Positions 20,594-28,221 of a DNA stretch of 64,000 bases are shown here, in pieces. The DNA is taken from the NCBI GenBank assembly GCA_002733645.1, contig NVWL01000004.1, positions 62,001-126,000 on the forward strand, written 5' to 3'. Every line of letters starts with the position of its first letter. Position 1 is the first letter of the stretch. Made by a program: the position numbers and the translations under genes. The DNA is from Oceanobacter sp. (GTDB taxonomy: Bacteria > Pseudomonadota > Gammaproteobacteria > Pseudomonadales > Oceanobacteraceae). The notes below the pieces were generated by a model, which saw only the letters and a program-made list of their open reading frames with translations, searched no databases and was not told where the DNA came from.

Positions 20594-20728
20594 ATGATTC
20601 TAAGGACTTATTCTTCACTCATTCTTACTGCCGTGCTTTCCATCGGCCTTTCTGCCTGCGGTGGAACAGAGGATTATGAAACATCAAATGGCAGTATCCT
20701 CTGGTCTGACTATGAAAGTAATAATTAG
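20594..20728 (+). CDS. Small putative lipoprotein (44 aa), possibly truncated
   Basis: A 44-residue frame with a clear type II signal: positive start, hydrophobic core LILTAVLSIG and lipobox LSAC at residues 19-22, followed by GGTEDYET. The mature peptide would be only about 23 residues. Its stop codon TAG is the first three bases of the 29-bp repeat at 20726, so the original gene may have been longer and cut by that repeat. Its ribosome site is weak. Function unknown; small lipoproteins can be entericidin-like or bacteriocin-release proteins, but nothing here decides that. Confidence 0.4.
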   Translation: MILRTYSSLILTAVLSIGLSACGGTEDYETSNGSILWSDYESNN

Positions 20729-20754
20729 TCCTAATTGGACACCCATCTTAATTT
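20726..20754 (+). repeat. Element-end repeat R1
   Basis: 29 bases containing CTAATTGGACACCCATCTTA, identical to R2 at 20922-20950. The core GGACACCCA is shared, in inverted orientation, with R3 to R5. Confidence 0.8.
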
Positions 20755-20921
20755 CGCTAATTTGCTGGCTTGAGCTTGGCTTTCGATATTCAAACGTACA
20801 TCAGCCTTCGGGGAGTTAGGGTTCCGCGTTGCGAGAGTAATACCCCGCTCGGCATTGCTAAAGGCGGTACCACGATTTTTAGCTCTTAAGGCCTCCGGAG
20901 CAAATTTCTGTAGCTCGACAC
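20755..20921 (-). pseudogene. 167-bp copy of the middle of the toxin gene
   Basis: Aligns without gaps to bases 23717-23883 of the toxin gene, with seven mismatches in 167 by my count, in the same orientation. On the minus strand it still reads VELQKFAPEALRAKNRG and so on. It is bounded exactly by repeat R1 on one side and R2 on the other, with no start or stop of its own. Confidence 0.85.
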
Positions 20922-21115
20922 TAGTCCTAATTGGACACCCATCTTAATTTTGAGCCAAAATCAGGCTATTCATCACTCACCCAATAATTCTGTGCAACAA
21001 CTCCTATTAGTGCATGGCCGAGGCGCCGGATTTTCAATGAAAAGGTCGAATTTAAGACATGCTCAACACCAGCAGTTACTGGTGTTCGCTTTTGAATGTG
21101 GGTTACAGAATTCTG

Positions 21116-22111
21116 CTAGCCGAATGCCGCTCTACACCGGCTGAGTCCCGGTGACCTTTGATAATTTAATGTTTCGCAAGCGCTACGTAAGCGCTGTTCG
21201 TTACCCGCAAAGGTCGCAAAACATTCTTCGAAGTTTGAAGTCATATCCAACCATTGTGAATCATCAATTCCGAGTCGAATCAAAATGTTTTCGGCATTTT
21301 CTGAAATTGCACCACGCTTGTCTTCGCGGTGGATCCGGCCAGTCCAGTCGACGAGTTCCAGGTAATCAGTAAGGCGCATCTGAATTCCGTCAGGCATGTC
21401 CTGACGAGGGTTGCCCACAAATGGATGCAGTTCTTTCACCTGCTGATTTGGATGATTCACCTGTTGAGATTGCTTAGCCTTCTCAGAGCGCTTCTTTATC
21501 GACGTATGGTCTGATTGCTCTGGTGTGTCTGCCATCTGAGCACGAACTGGGTTCAAGTCAACATAAGCCATACACGCAGTAAGCGCAGCTTCATCAAGTA
21601 ACGCCTGTGATTTAAACCGCCCTTCCCAGAAACGACCTGTACACTGATCTTCGCTATTCGCTTCGCGAGCGATAGACTCATTCAGAATGCGCATAAACCA
21701 GCTGATGTCGCATAAACGCGCCCGCCACTCATCTATAAACATCTGTAGACGCGCTCGTTGCGCCGAATCCAGAACTTCACCCCTGATAAATTTCTGCGAG
21801 GACAGATTACCTTTGAAAATCGAGTGCCAGCGCTCAATCACCTCAAGGTCAGACCACTGATCCGCCTGCTTTTTGTCGATATGAAGCACCACGTGATAGT
21901 GATTACTCATGATGGCGTATGCTGCAATATTTATTGCGAACGTCTGAGGCAAAGCCAGCAACTTCTCTTCTAACCACCCGCGACGGTGTTCATAGCTTTA
22001 ACCCGAATATGAATCCGTACCGCAAAGAAACGCCCTGCGGACACATCGTGATACGCAGTGATAGTAAGGCGTCGCATCTAGAGCGATCTGCTGTTTTCTT
22101 GGCTTTGGCAT
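21116..22111 (-). pseudogene. Y1/HUH transposase of the IS200/REP family, interrupted by an ochre codon
   Basis: The frame starts at the ATG at 22111 (MPKPRKQQIALD, then PYYHCVSRCVRRAFLCGTDS) and runs to 21116, 331 sense codons plus one internal TAA at 21998-22000 (codon 38). Downstream the frame is intact and carries the HUH motif His71-Tyr-His73 in AIMSNHYHVVLHID, plus the CTGRFWEGRFKSQALLDEAA and MAYVDLNPVRA blocks typical of this transposase group. A single base change, CAA to TAA, would explain the break, so the loss is recent. A rescue by an internal TTG start after the stop would still keep the HUH motif. Confidence 0.82.
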
Positions 22112-22180
22112 AGTGTTGATCCTTCAACAACAAAGATAATAAAAGAATATCAAAGCCTGATTATTGATCAATCAGGATAA

Positions 22181-22210
22181 AGTACTAGCGTGGGTGTCCT
22201 ATTGGATCAG
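22181..22210 (-). repeat. Element-end repeat R3 (right end of the Y1 element)
   Basis: AGTACTAGCGTGGGTGTCCT followed by ATTGGATCAG. It shares 22 bases with R4 and, in reverse complement, the GGACACCCA core of R1 and R2. Confidence 0.75.
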
Positions 22211-22282
22211 GTTGAAGAATGAAAAATCTGCCTCAAGCCTTTGTTCTTTTCGGCAGCTGAATAAAGACAGATGCAAAAGTTA

Positions 22283-22312
22283 GAGTCGTTGATTTTGAAT
22301 AGCCCCTTGAAT
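22283..22312 (+). repeat. Third REP-like sequence
   Basis: GAGTCGTTGATTT followed by CCCCTTGAATAC. Both halves match pieces of the two arms around the transposase remnant at 20.2-20.5 kb, but here the second half is inverted, so the whole could form a different fold. Confidence 0.45.
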
Positions 22313-22358
22313 ACTTATGTGAATATAAATAAATTCATATTTTACATCCCTTGCTACT

Positions 22359-22706
22359 TCAAAAGTAGAATACACCGACAAGACCAACGATTAATAGTGA
22401 GTATATAGACAGGGATAATAATAACCCTACTCGCCGATCAAAAGCAGTTCCATATGGCCGAAGTGCTTTAACATCAATCAATGGATCATCTTCATGGTTA
22501 AAAATGTTACCTACAGGAAGCGATATAGCACCCGCTATCATCATAACTCTTAAGCCCACAATATCGATTGGGCATGCCCTAGCTTGACCATCATCAATCA
22601 TCTGCTTATCAATTCTAGGAATTGATATACGGCTAAATATGAACCAATTTACTCCCATAAAAATAAACAGCCCAAAAAACAAAATAGCAAATGTATATTC
22701 ACTCAT
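22359..22706 (-). CDS. Membrane immunity protein paralogue 2 (orphan module)
   Basis: 115 residues with three hydrophobic helices (about 4-26, 53-68, 92-114). It is clearly paralogous to the 121-residue protein at 23.0-23.4 kb: both carry WFIFSR(I/V)SI, then RID, RACPIDI-GLRV, ISLPVGN and a PYGT-FD-VGL stretch. It starts nine bases after the stop of a displaced toxin C-terminus, repeating the toxin-immunity order seen upstream. Small 3-4 helix proteins of this kind are typical immunity proteins for membrane-acting toxins; the role is inferred from the pairing. Confidence 0.6.
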   Translation of the reverse strand: MSEYTFAILFFGLFIFMGVNWFIFSRISIPRIDKQMIDDGQARACPIDIVGLRVMMIAGAISLPVGNIFNHEDDPLIDVKALRPYGTAFDRRVGLLLSLSIYSLLIVGLVGVFYF

Positions 22707-22715
22707 AATAATGCC

Positions 22716-22913
22716 TTAAAAGCGTCCATCATCCATAATTCGCGTGGATAAATCTTGCGTTAGGGAATCTATATTGCTTCCAACTAAATAGCCGACCGCA
22801 ATGCTTCCAGCAAAGATAGTGCCTAGCAATAGCCACCCAACCGGCCCCGCGAAAGTCAAGCCTGCTTGAATAGCTATGGCAGTTCCCGCACCAAAAGAAA
22901 CCCTACCAGAAGT
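22716..22913 (-). pseudogene. Displaced toxin C-terminus without start (orphan tip)
   Basis: On the minus strand this reads AGLTFAGPVGWLLLGTIFAG and on through GYLVGSNID to a TAA at 22716, matching the last ~65 residues of the full toxin (AGLTLAGPVGWLILGGIFIT, then GYLIGSSID). Identity is clear but far lower than between the toxin and the 167-bp copy, so it is a divergent tip. It begins exactly at repeat R4, has no start codon in frame, and is followed nine bases later by its own immunity paralogue. Confidence 0.8.
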
Positions 22914-22958
22914 ACTAGCGTGGGTGTCCTATTAGTTTTACTAGCGTGGGTGTCCTAT
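22913..22958 (-). repeat. Tandem element-end repeats R4 and R5
   Basis: TACTAGCGTGGGTGTCCTAT occurs at 22913-22932 and again at 22939-22958, 26 bases apart. R4 abuts the displaced toxin tip; R5 lies 44 bases beyond the end of the immunity gene of the complete pair. Confidence 0.85.
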
Positions 22959-23002
22959 GAGTTTTAATATTTTCTGTTCGGATTCAAAGGAGCAAAGTCG
23001 AA

Positions 23003-23368
23003 TTAATCGGGAAAAAATGATGCCGTCACACCTAAAATAATCATCAGGTATGCCGATAAATTAAGTATCAGTCCAACCCATTTATCAAATTTAGTACCGT
23101 AGGGACGAACTGACTTCACATCAATCATCGGATCATGTTCGTGATTTAGAAAATTTCCTACAGGGAGCGAAATCGCAGCCGCAATAATAATGACCCGCAA
23201 GCCAAAAATATCAATAGGGCAAGCTCTGGGTAAACCGTCCGCCGCCATATCGGCATCTATTCGAGTTATAGATACACGACTAAAGATGAACCAACTGATT
23301 GCCATCGCAAATAGAGAGGTAATAAACCCATAAGCAATGATACTGAATAGCACCGGATAGCTTTCCAT
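23003..23368 (-). CDS. Membrane immunity protein paralogue 1
   Basis: 121 residues, three hydrophobic helices (about 6-29, 56-74, 96-118) separated by short polar loops. Its ATG follows the toxin's TAA with no gap, so the two are translationally coupled. A paralogue follows the orphan toxin tip. Size, topology and coupling resemble immunity proteins that protect against pore-forming toxins in the inner membrane. I do not recognise a named family. Confidence 0.6.
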   Translation of the reverse strand: MESYPVLFSIIAYGFITSLFAMAISWFIFSRVSITRIDADMAADGLPRACPIDIFGLRVIIIAAAISLPVGNFLNHEHDPMIDVKSVRPYGTKFDKWVGLILNLSAYLMIILGVTASFFPD

Positions 23369-24391
23369 TTACTTCATAAGCCAGTCTGAGAATTTTTGTG
23401 AACCGTTATCTATAGATGAGCCAATCAGATATCCAGCACCAACACTAGTGATAAAAATACCACCTAAAATTAACCATCCGACAGGGCCAGCAAGCGTTAA
23501 CCCTGCCTGCACAGCCAACAGAGTGCCTCCAGCGAAAACAGCTCTACCGGCAACCATGCCTCCAGCAGCTCCAGCTCCAAACCCCGTCATTTGCTTAGCC
23601 CCCTCTCGCATCCAGTCTCCGCCTTCTGCTTCGATGTCCATCACCTTAACCACTCGCAGTCCAGCATCAACTGCAATAGCCGTATGTCCTAGACCATTAA
23701 CAAGCTTTCCCATTCGCGCTAACTTACTGGCTTGAGCTTGGCTTTCGATATTCAAACGGACATCAGCTTTCGGGGAATTAGGGTTCCGCGTTGCGAGAGT
23801 AATGCCCCGCTCGGCATTGCTAAAGGCGGTACCACGATTTTTAGCTCTTAAGGCTTCCGGAGCAAATTTCTGTAGCTCGACACCATAGCGACGACTTAGC
23901 TCGGCATAAGCCTCTCGAACGCGCACCTTAGCCTTCTGGACCGTAGCAGAGTGCCCACGCCCATGTTTACCCGAGGCAGCCAAACCACGCAAACCATTCA
24001 AGGCTTTTTGATAATTAACAACCGCTGTTTCAAAGCCATCCAAGCGAGCGACGGCTGCTGTCGCTCCAGCTCCGATCACTGAATTCATTTTTTGGATATT
24101 TTCTGGGCTAAAGTAGCGATCCAGAAATGCAGCCAGTACCAGCGTTTCATTTCCACACGTTTGAGTGATGTTGCCAATACACTGTCTTTCTGGGGCAGGA
24201 AGATAATTTAGTTGCGCGCGAATATTCGCAGCTCGCACATCGTCATCAAGAGAAAATATGCTGCCACGCTGCAAGGAAGTACCAGATGTTGAATTGTTAA
24301 CTCGGCATAGATCATCACTTGTGCGCTGATCCAAACCATTCAATAAAGCGGAGGGGGTGGTAACGTCTTGTACGAAAAGCATTTCTGGCAT
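23369..24391 (-). CDS. Putative membrane-active interbacterial toxin
   Basis: 340 residues, no signal peptide. The N-terminal ~90 residues hold four cysteines (LCRVNN, RQCIGN, QTCGNE and nearby) and the middle is helical and basic. The last ~70 residues are a glycine/alanine-rich double hydrophobic segment (GAGAAGGMVAGRAVFAGG, then GPVGWLILGGIFITSVGAGY), like glycine-zipper or colicin-type membrane-inserting tips. A membrane immunity protein is coupled to it, and a second tip-immunity pair lies downstream, the arrangement seen with polymorphic toxins. Delivery by a type VI secretion system would fit the lack of a signal peptide, but no secretion gene is in the window. The ribosome site is weak. 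I do not recognise the family. Confidence 0.5.
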   Translation of the reverse strand: MPEMLFVQDVTTPSALLNGLDQRTSDDLCRVNNSTSGTSLQRGSIFSLDDDVRAANIRAQLNYLPAPERQCIGNITQTCGNETLVLAAFLDRYFSPENIQKMNSVIGAGATAAVARLDGFETAVVNYQKALNGLRGLAASGKHGRGHSATVQKAKVRVREAYAELSRRYGVELQKFAPEALRAKNRGTAFSNAERGITLATRNPNSPKADVRLNIESQAQASKLARMGKLVNGLGHTAIAVDAGLRVVKVMDIEAEGGDWMREGAKQMTGFGAGAAGGMVAGRAVFAGGTLLAVQAGLTLAGPVGWLILGGIFITSVGAGYLIGSSIDNGSQKFSDWLMK

Positions 24392-24764
24392 GGCTAATAA
24401 TCCGTTATTGATTCAATATTCCGTCAAATTTGAGCTGCGATAATTCTCGCAGAGTACTTGCCGCCATTATGCTACAGGGCCAAGCTAGCGACAACAACGG
24501 CTCATCCAGCAGGTAACTCAATGCGAGCATTCAATAGGCTAGGAGGACTCTCTCTGGGTTAGGTCATACTGAATCGCTGGCAGCCCTGATTGATTCCAGC
24601 AATTTTTAACGATCCGCCGCGGCTGATGACTATAAGATTTTTTTATTTATTGGCGTAGTTACTATAAATATCTAAAAACTCAATCTACATCATCAGCCCG
24701 TCATTATTCCTAAGGTATTATTGTTAACCATCAACATCTCCAAACACATTTAGTAGGCTACTTT
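24392..24764. other. Intergenic stretch between toxin and MaoC gene
   Basis: 373 bases holding the divergent promoters of the toxin gene and of the dehydratase gene. It has no credible open frame and I see no strong repeat in it. Confidence 0.5.
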
Positions 24765-25244
24765 ATGACGAATATAACCAACATTACGTTCAGTGAGTTA
24801 AAAGTTGGTGATTGCTCTCACTTAAGCCACCAAGTTACTGAGTCCGATATTCGGCTGTTTGCGGCTTCAAGTGGTGACAACAACCCAGTGCATTTGGATG
24901 CAGAGTACGCCAGCCACACTCGGTTTGGGCATACCATTGCCCACGGTATGTATTCGGGCGTGTTAATTTCTCGGGTGCTGGGCACTCAATTTCCGGGGCC
25001 GGGGACGATTTACTTATCCCAGTCGCTTAATTTTTGCGCGCCTGTGCTGCCCAATGATACGTTGACGATTCTGCTGGAGGTGGTGGCTTTGAGCGATCAT
25101 AAGCCGGTGGCAACCCTGTCTTGCCAGATCACTAATCAAGATGAGGTCGTGGTCTGCAAAGGAGAGTCAGTGGTCTTGGTACCCACGGAGAAGCAAACCG
25201 TGGCTATGCCGCCGTTACCCGCGTTTACTGAGGTTGATCACTAA
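24765..25244 (+). CDS. MaoC-like (R)-enoyl-CoA hydratase (PhaJ type)
   Basis: 159 residues, a single hot-dog domain. The hydratase-2 signature is present: SGDNNPVHLDAEYA, with the catalytic Asp and His spaced as in PhaJ, and GHTIAHGMYSGVLISRVLG. Such enzymes hydrate trans-2-enoyl-CoA to (R)-3-hydroxyacyl-CoA and can feed fatty-acid intermediates into polyhydroxyalkanoate synthesis. No PHA gene is adjacent, so the pathway is not settled. It stands alone, with gaps on both sides. Confidence 0.85.
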   Translation: MTNITNITFSELKVGDCSHLSHQVTESDIRLFAASSGDNNPVHLDAEYASHTRFGHTIAHGMYSGVLISRVLGTQFPGPGTIYLSQSLNFCAPVLPNDTLTILLEVVALSDHKPVATLSCQITNQDEVVVCKGESVVLVPTEKQTVAMPPLPAFTEVDH

Positions 25245-25431
25245 GTACTGTCCTGTCATTCCAACATAAGCGCTTCAACATTAGCGCTTTCGACATCAGC
25301 CCTAGACCGCCTACCCACAGATCAAAAGGATGACTTAACCATCCCTGTCATCTGCGAGCCAAAGGCTAGTCACAGGTGCGTATTTCATACCCTAGGGGTA
25401 TGCTACTCATTTAATCTACTAAGAGAATTCT

Positions 25432-25872
25432 ATGCTTGCTTCCTCTGTTGCCATTATCGCTTCTGGGCTGTTTTTTCTTAGTGGTTTGCTCACGGGTGTG
25501 ATGAAGTATCAGCAAATTATGGCGTCGCCTAAAGGAGAAGCTCATATCTATATCGACATCTGCCATCGTGCTTCGCTGATGTACGCCTTTGCCTGTGTGT
25601 TGATTTATCAGTTTGTTTTGATTAGCCAATTACCTGAATGGTTGGAATTAACAGCAGTGCTTTTGTTGGTGGTGTATTTCGCTACGGCAATCATCAGTTA
25701 TTTTGTACATGGTGTTTTAAAAGACACTGATAACCAGTTAAAGCCACCCCACCACGTCGGAAATACGAAATTAGCGCCGGGACTTATTTCACTCTATATG
25801 TGGGCATTGATCACAGGTGAAATTGGTGGTTTTTTGATTCTATTTTACGGTGTCATTATGACTTTAATCTAA
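25432..25872 (+). CDS. Four-helix membrane protein of unknown function
   Basis: 146 residues with four hydrophobic segments (about 5-24, 48-66, 74-93 and 119-143). Between helices 1 and 2 is a conserved-looking polar loop with KYQQIMASPKGEAH and DICHRASLMYAF, where the histidine and arginine might be functional. I recall similar short proteins in marine gammaproteobacteria but know no function. It is a single gene with its own promoter region. Confidence 0.6.
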   Translation: MLASSVAIIASGLFFLSGLLTGVMKYQQIMASPKGEAHIYIDICHRASLMYAFACVLIYQFVLISQLPEWLELTAVLLLVVYFATAIISYFVHGVLKDTDNQLKPPHHVGNTKLAPGLISLYMWALITGEIGGFLILFYGVIMTLI

Positions 25873-26274
25873 CAGGTGGCTCTTATTTAACAGATAGCTC
25901 TGGTTTAACGGGTGGTAATTTATTACAAGAGCCACGCTTTGTTGCTGAATAACAACCTTCATATTCGGTGTTTATTGCGTACTACCCCGCACAAAATGGA
26001 CGTTATCAGCCACTTCTATTTTCTAGTCCGTTAAGATTTTCAGAACTAACAATTAACTCACAAACTTATCAATGACACCTCTATAAGCATTCCCTTTAAA
26101 TTCAATAAGTTAGATTTTGTCGCTTGATGCCAGTCAAGTTTTCATAGTTTGACTCTTCTTATCAGGGGTATAGCATCATTTTCTCTCTGATAAACAGAGA
26201 GCAAAGGAGTTGTCCGGGGAGTCTGATGCCCCGAGTCCTATGTCGAACTTTTCTAACGACAAAAGGAACTGACT
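25873..26274 (+). promoter_or_regulatory. Intergenic region and structured leader before the DUF2589 operon
   Basis: 402 bases without a gene. Close to the next start, two stems can form in an mRNA leader: CTCTCTG/CAGAGAG (26183-26201, 5-base loop) and CGGGG/CCCCG (26215-26233). An AAAGGA ribosome site then precedes the ATG at 26275. The stems sit where they could control translation, but no known riboswitch class is recognised. Confidence 0.4.
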
Positions 26275-26850
26275 ATGGCTATCGGTAAAGAACTCTCCAG
26301 TATCGATTTTCAATCAATGATTGGCGGACCGCTTGATGCGGTTGTTCGAGCACAAGCTCAATCGGCTCAAACCTCTGTCGATTTCATTAAAGCCGTTGGC
26401 TTCGATGAAGATGGCAACACCCCTACGATGGTAACGTTTAGCTACATGAAGCCGGTCGAAACGACGGATGCTCAAGGTGCGGTTACCGTTACTCCTACAA
26501 AATATGACCTCACGGTTCCTATTTTGACCATGCTCCCTATTCCATTCATTCGCGTGGAAGAGACCACCATCGACTTCAATGCGAAGATCAATTCGGTGCA
26601 GGAGTCTTCAACAACGTCTTCCCACGACCTCAATACCAAGCTTAACCTTAAGCAAGGTTGGGGCACGGGTTCGGTGAAGCTGAGCGCCAGTTACTCGTAT
26701 AAGAAATCGTCGTCTTCGTCATCGAAAATTGAGCGAACCTATAGCTTACAAATCCATGTACGTGCGGTTCAAGACGAGCTGCCAGCAGGTACTGAGAAGC
26801 TACTGGGTATTCTTGAAAATGCAATTCAAGAGACGCCTAACGCTGGGTAA
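26275..26850 (+). CDS. DUF2589-family protein
   Basis: 191 residues. The N-terminus MAIGKELSSIDFQSMIGGPL and the following LTVPILTMLPIPFIRVEETTIDFNAKI are typical of the DUF2589 family, whose function is unknown to me. The C-terminal part has a serine-rich run (YKKSSSSSSKIERTYSLQI) and a beta-rich pattern, and there is no signal peptide or membrane helix. It is the first gene of an apparent three-gene operon. A strong terminator right after it suggests that it is made in excess over the other two. Confidence 0.8.
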   Translation: MAIGKELSSIDFQSMIGGPLDAVVRAQAQSAQTSVDFIKAVGFDEDGNTPTMVTFSYMKPVETTDAQGAVTVTPTKYDLTVPILTMLPIPFIRVEETTIDFNAKINSVQESSTTSSHDLNTKLNLKQGWGTGSVKLSASYSYKKSSSSSSKIERTYSLQIHVRAVQDELPAGTEKLLGILENAIQETPNAG

Positions 26851-26856
26851 CTAAAT

Positions 26857-26886
26857 AAAAGCGACCTTAGTAGGTCGCTTTTATTT
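26857..26886 (+). terminator. Internal terminator of the DUF2589 operon
   Basis: AAAGCGACCT (26858-26867) and AGGTCGCTTT (26872-26881) form a perfect 10-bp stem with a 4-base loop, followed by TTATTTATAA. It separates the first gene from the next two. Confidence 0.85.
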
Positions 26887-26925
26887 ATAAATGACAGCAA
26901 CAATGGATTTAAGGAATTAAAACTT

Positions 26926-27627
26926 ATGGCTGAGTTAAGTGAAGTGCTTGGGGCACTGATGGTAAGTCTGGTACATGCTCGTAGAATGGCGGATGAAGAA
27001 ACCGCAGCCGTGGCGGAGTATTATAAAGACCACCCTCTGCTCGAAGGCATGAGTTTGCCCCGCGTTCGAGTACCTGAATTAACTATCTCTATGCCAGTAA
27101 CCATCGATGATCATATTGCGGCCAGCGATGCCAAAATAGACTCTACAACCAATATTTTACGAGCGGTATCGTCGCAATTATCTAGCAGTGTTAGAAACGA
27201 AAAAATTGAATCAAGAAACGTTGCAGCATTTAGAAATTCGTTTAATTCTGAAGCCAAAACCGCATTAAATAAATTAACTATTTTACAAAAAAAGAATCCG
27301 GGAAGAGTCAGTAAGGAAGCTGTCGTACGCGCAGTGGATGATGCATTACAAACCTCAATAAAAAATTCAAATTTAAGTGCCGACATATCCAACGATCAAA
27401 AAATGCAGCTGACACAAGCCATGCGCCACACCGTCAGTTCGGTGGCATTAAAAGAAAGCTCAGCCCCACTCTCACTCAAAGCTTCTGCCGTAACCAGTGC
27501 GGTTAAAGAAAAATCGACCAAAGAGTCTAGCGTTCATCTAAGCATTACGTTGCGCGAGGAAGGTTTGGAGTGGTCAACGGCACAGGGCGATAACGGGGGC
27601 ATTCAAAGCCGCCTGCAACCGGAGTAA
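26926..27627 (+). CDS. DUF2589-associated protein, helical
   Basis: 233 residues. The section PRVRVPELTISMPVTIDD (about 45-62) is beta-like and resembles sequence seen next to DUF2589 proteins; most of the rest is predicted helical and rich in serine, lysine and alanine. No membrane helix or signal peptide is visible. AAGGAAT precedes the ATG. The next gene follows seven bases after its stop, so the two are co-transcribed. Function unknown. Confidence 0.6.
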   Translation: MAELSEVLGALMVSLVHARRMADEETAAVAEYYKDHPLLEGMSLPRVRVPELTISMPVTIDDHIAASDAKIDSTTNILRAVSSQLSSSVRNEKIESRNVAAFRNSFNSEAKTALNKLTILQKKNPGRVSKEAVVRAVDDALQTSIKNSNLSADISNDQKMQLTQAMRHTVSSVALKESSAPLSLKASAVTSAVKEKSTKESSVHLSITLREEGLEWSTAQGDNGGIQSRLQPE

Positions 27628-27633
27628 TGTGTT

Positions 27634-28221
27634 ATGCAGTCGATCATCAGGGAACGAATTTTAGAGCAACTGCTTAGTATTCCGGGGCTTGTAGACCAGT
27701 ACGCTGCACAGGAAGGCAGCTTTATGCAAAATGTTGCGCACTGGTTACGAGCTACAGAGCAAGCCTTAGAACCTTTTCGCTTACCTTTGGTATCTCGTTT
27801 ATCCACCATTCGAGGCCAGCTAATTGCGGTATCGGAAGGATCAATGGATGTTGGAACCATCAAGATCACGCGCAAACAAAAACGTGGCGAAGCGATTAAA
27901 CTTTTACAGCAATCAGAAGAGGCTTTACGCGAGCATATTTCAAAAATAGATAATCAGTTCGAGGAGTTTAGAGAAAAACTATCCCAATTGCTTGCCGTTG
28001 CCTCTAGCCGTGAAGCATTGCCTGCCACTGATCACATTACCGCAGGGTATTTAGATAACGTGTGGGAGCTAGCAAAAAAAGTCCCTGAAAATAGTACGCT
28101 GGCTTTATACCTGCAAGGGAGGCTGACGGAAACCGACCGCCGTTATTTGCTCGCAGACTTAATTGAGCACTTATTAACGCGGATGGTTCCTAGCCCTGCT
28201 GCTCCAGAAATTCACGAATAA
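27634..28221 (+). CDS. Hypothetical coiled-coil protein in the DUF2589 operon
   Basis: 195 residues, mostly helical, with a likely coiled coil at about 80-120 (KLLQQSEEALREHISKID region). No family recognised. It is the third gene of the operon and its last 32 bases overlap the end of the convergent DUF4112 gene. The frame is fully open, follows its neighbour by seven bases and has ordinary codon use, which makes it a credible gene. Confidence 0.6.
   Translation: MQSIIRERILEQLLSIPGLVDQYAAQEGSFMQNVAHWLRATEQALEPFRLPLVSRLSTIRGQLIAVSEGSMDVGTIKITRKQKRGEAIKLLQQSEEALREHISKIDNQFEEFREKLSQLLAVASSREALPATDHITAGYLDNVWELAKKVPENSTLALYLQGRLTETDRRYLLADLIEHLLTRMVPSPAAPEIHE

Larger units (their letters stand above)
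20922..22210. mobile_element. IS200-like (Y1/HUH) element with decayed transposase
   Basis: Left end: the 29-bp repeat R2 at 20922-20950. Right end: TACTAGCGTGGGTGTCCTAT within 22181-22210. The two share an inverted GGACACCCA core. A subterminal palindrome, CCTGATT/AATCAGG at 22157-22176, lies near the right end, as expected of Y1 elements that use hairpins as end signals. The single gene inside is the Y1 transposase described separately. The exact end bases are inferred from the repeat copies. Confidence 0.65.

Noticed and set aside
23448-23735. 95-codon plus-strand frame inside the toxin gene
   Set aside because: It is an antisense shadow of the glycine/alanine-rich toxin tail.
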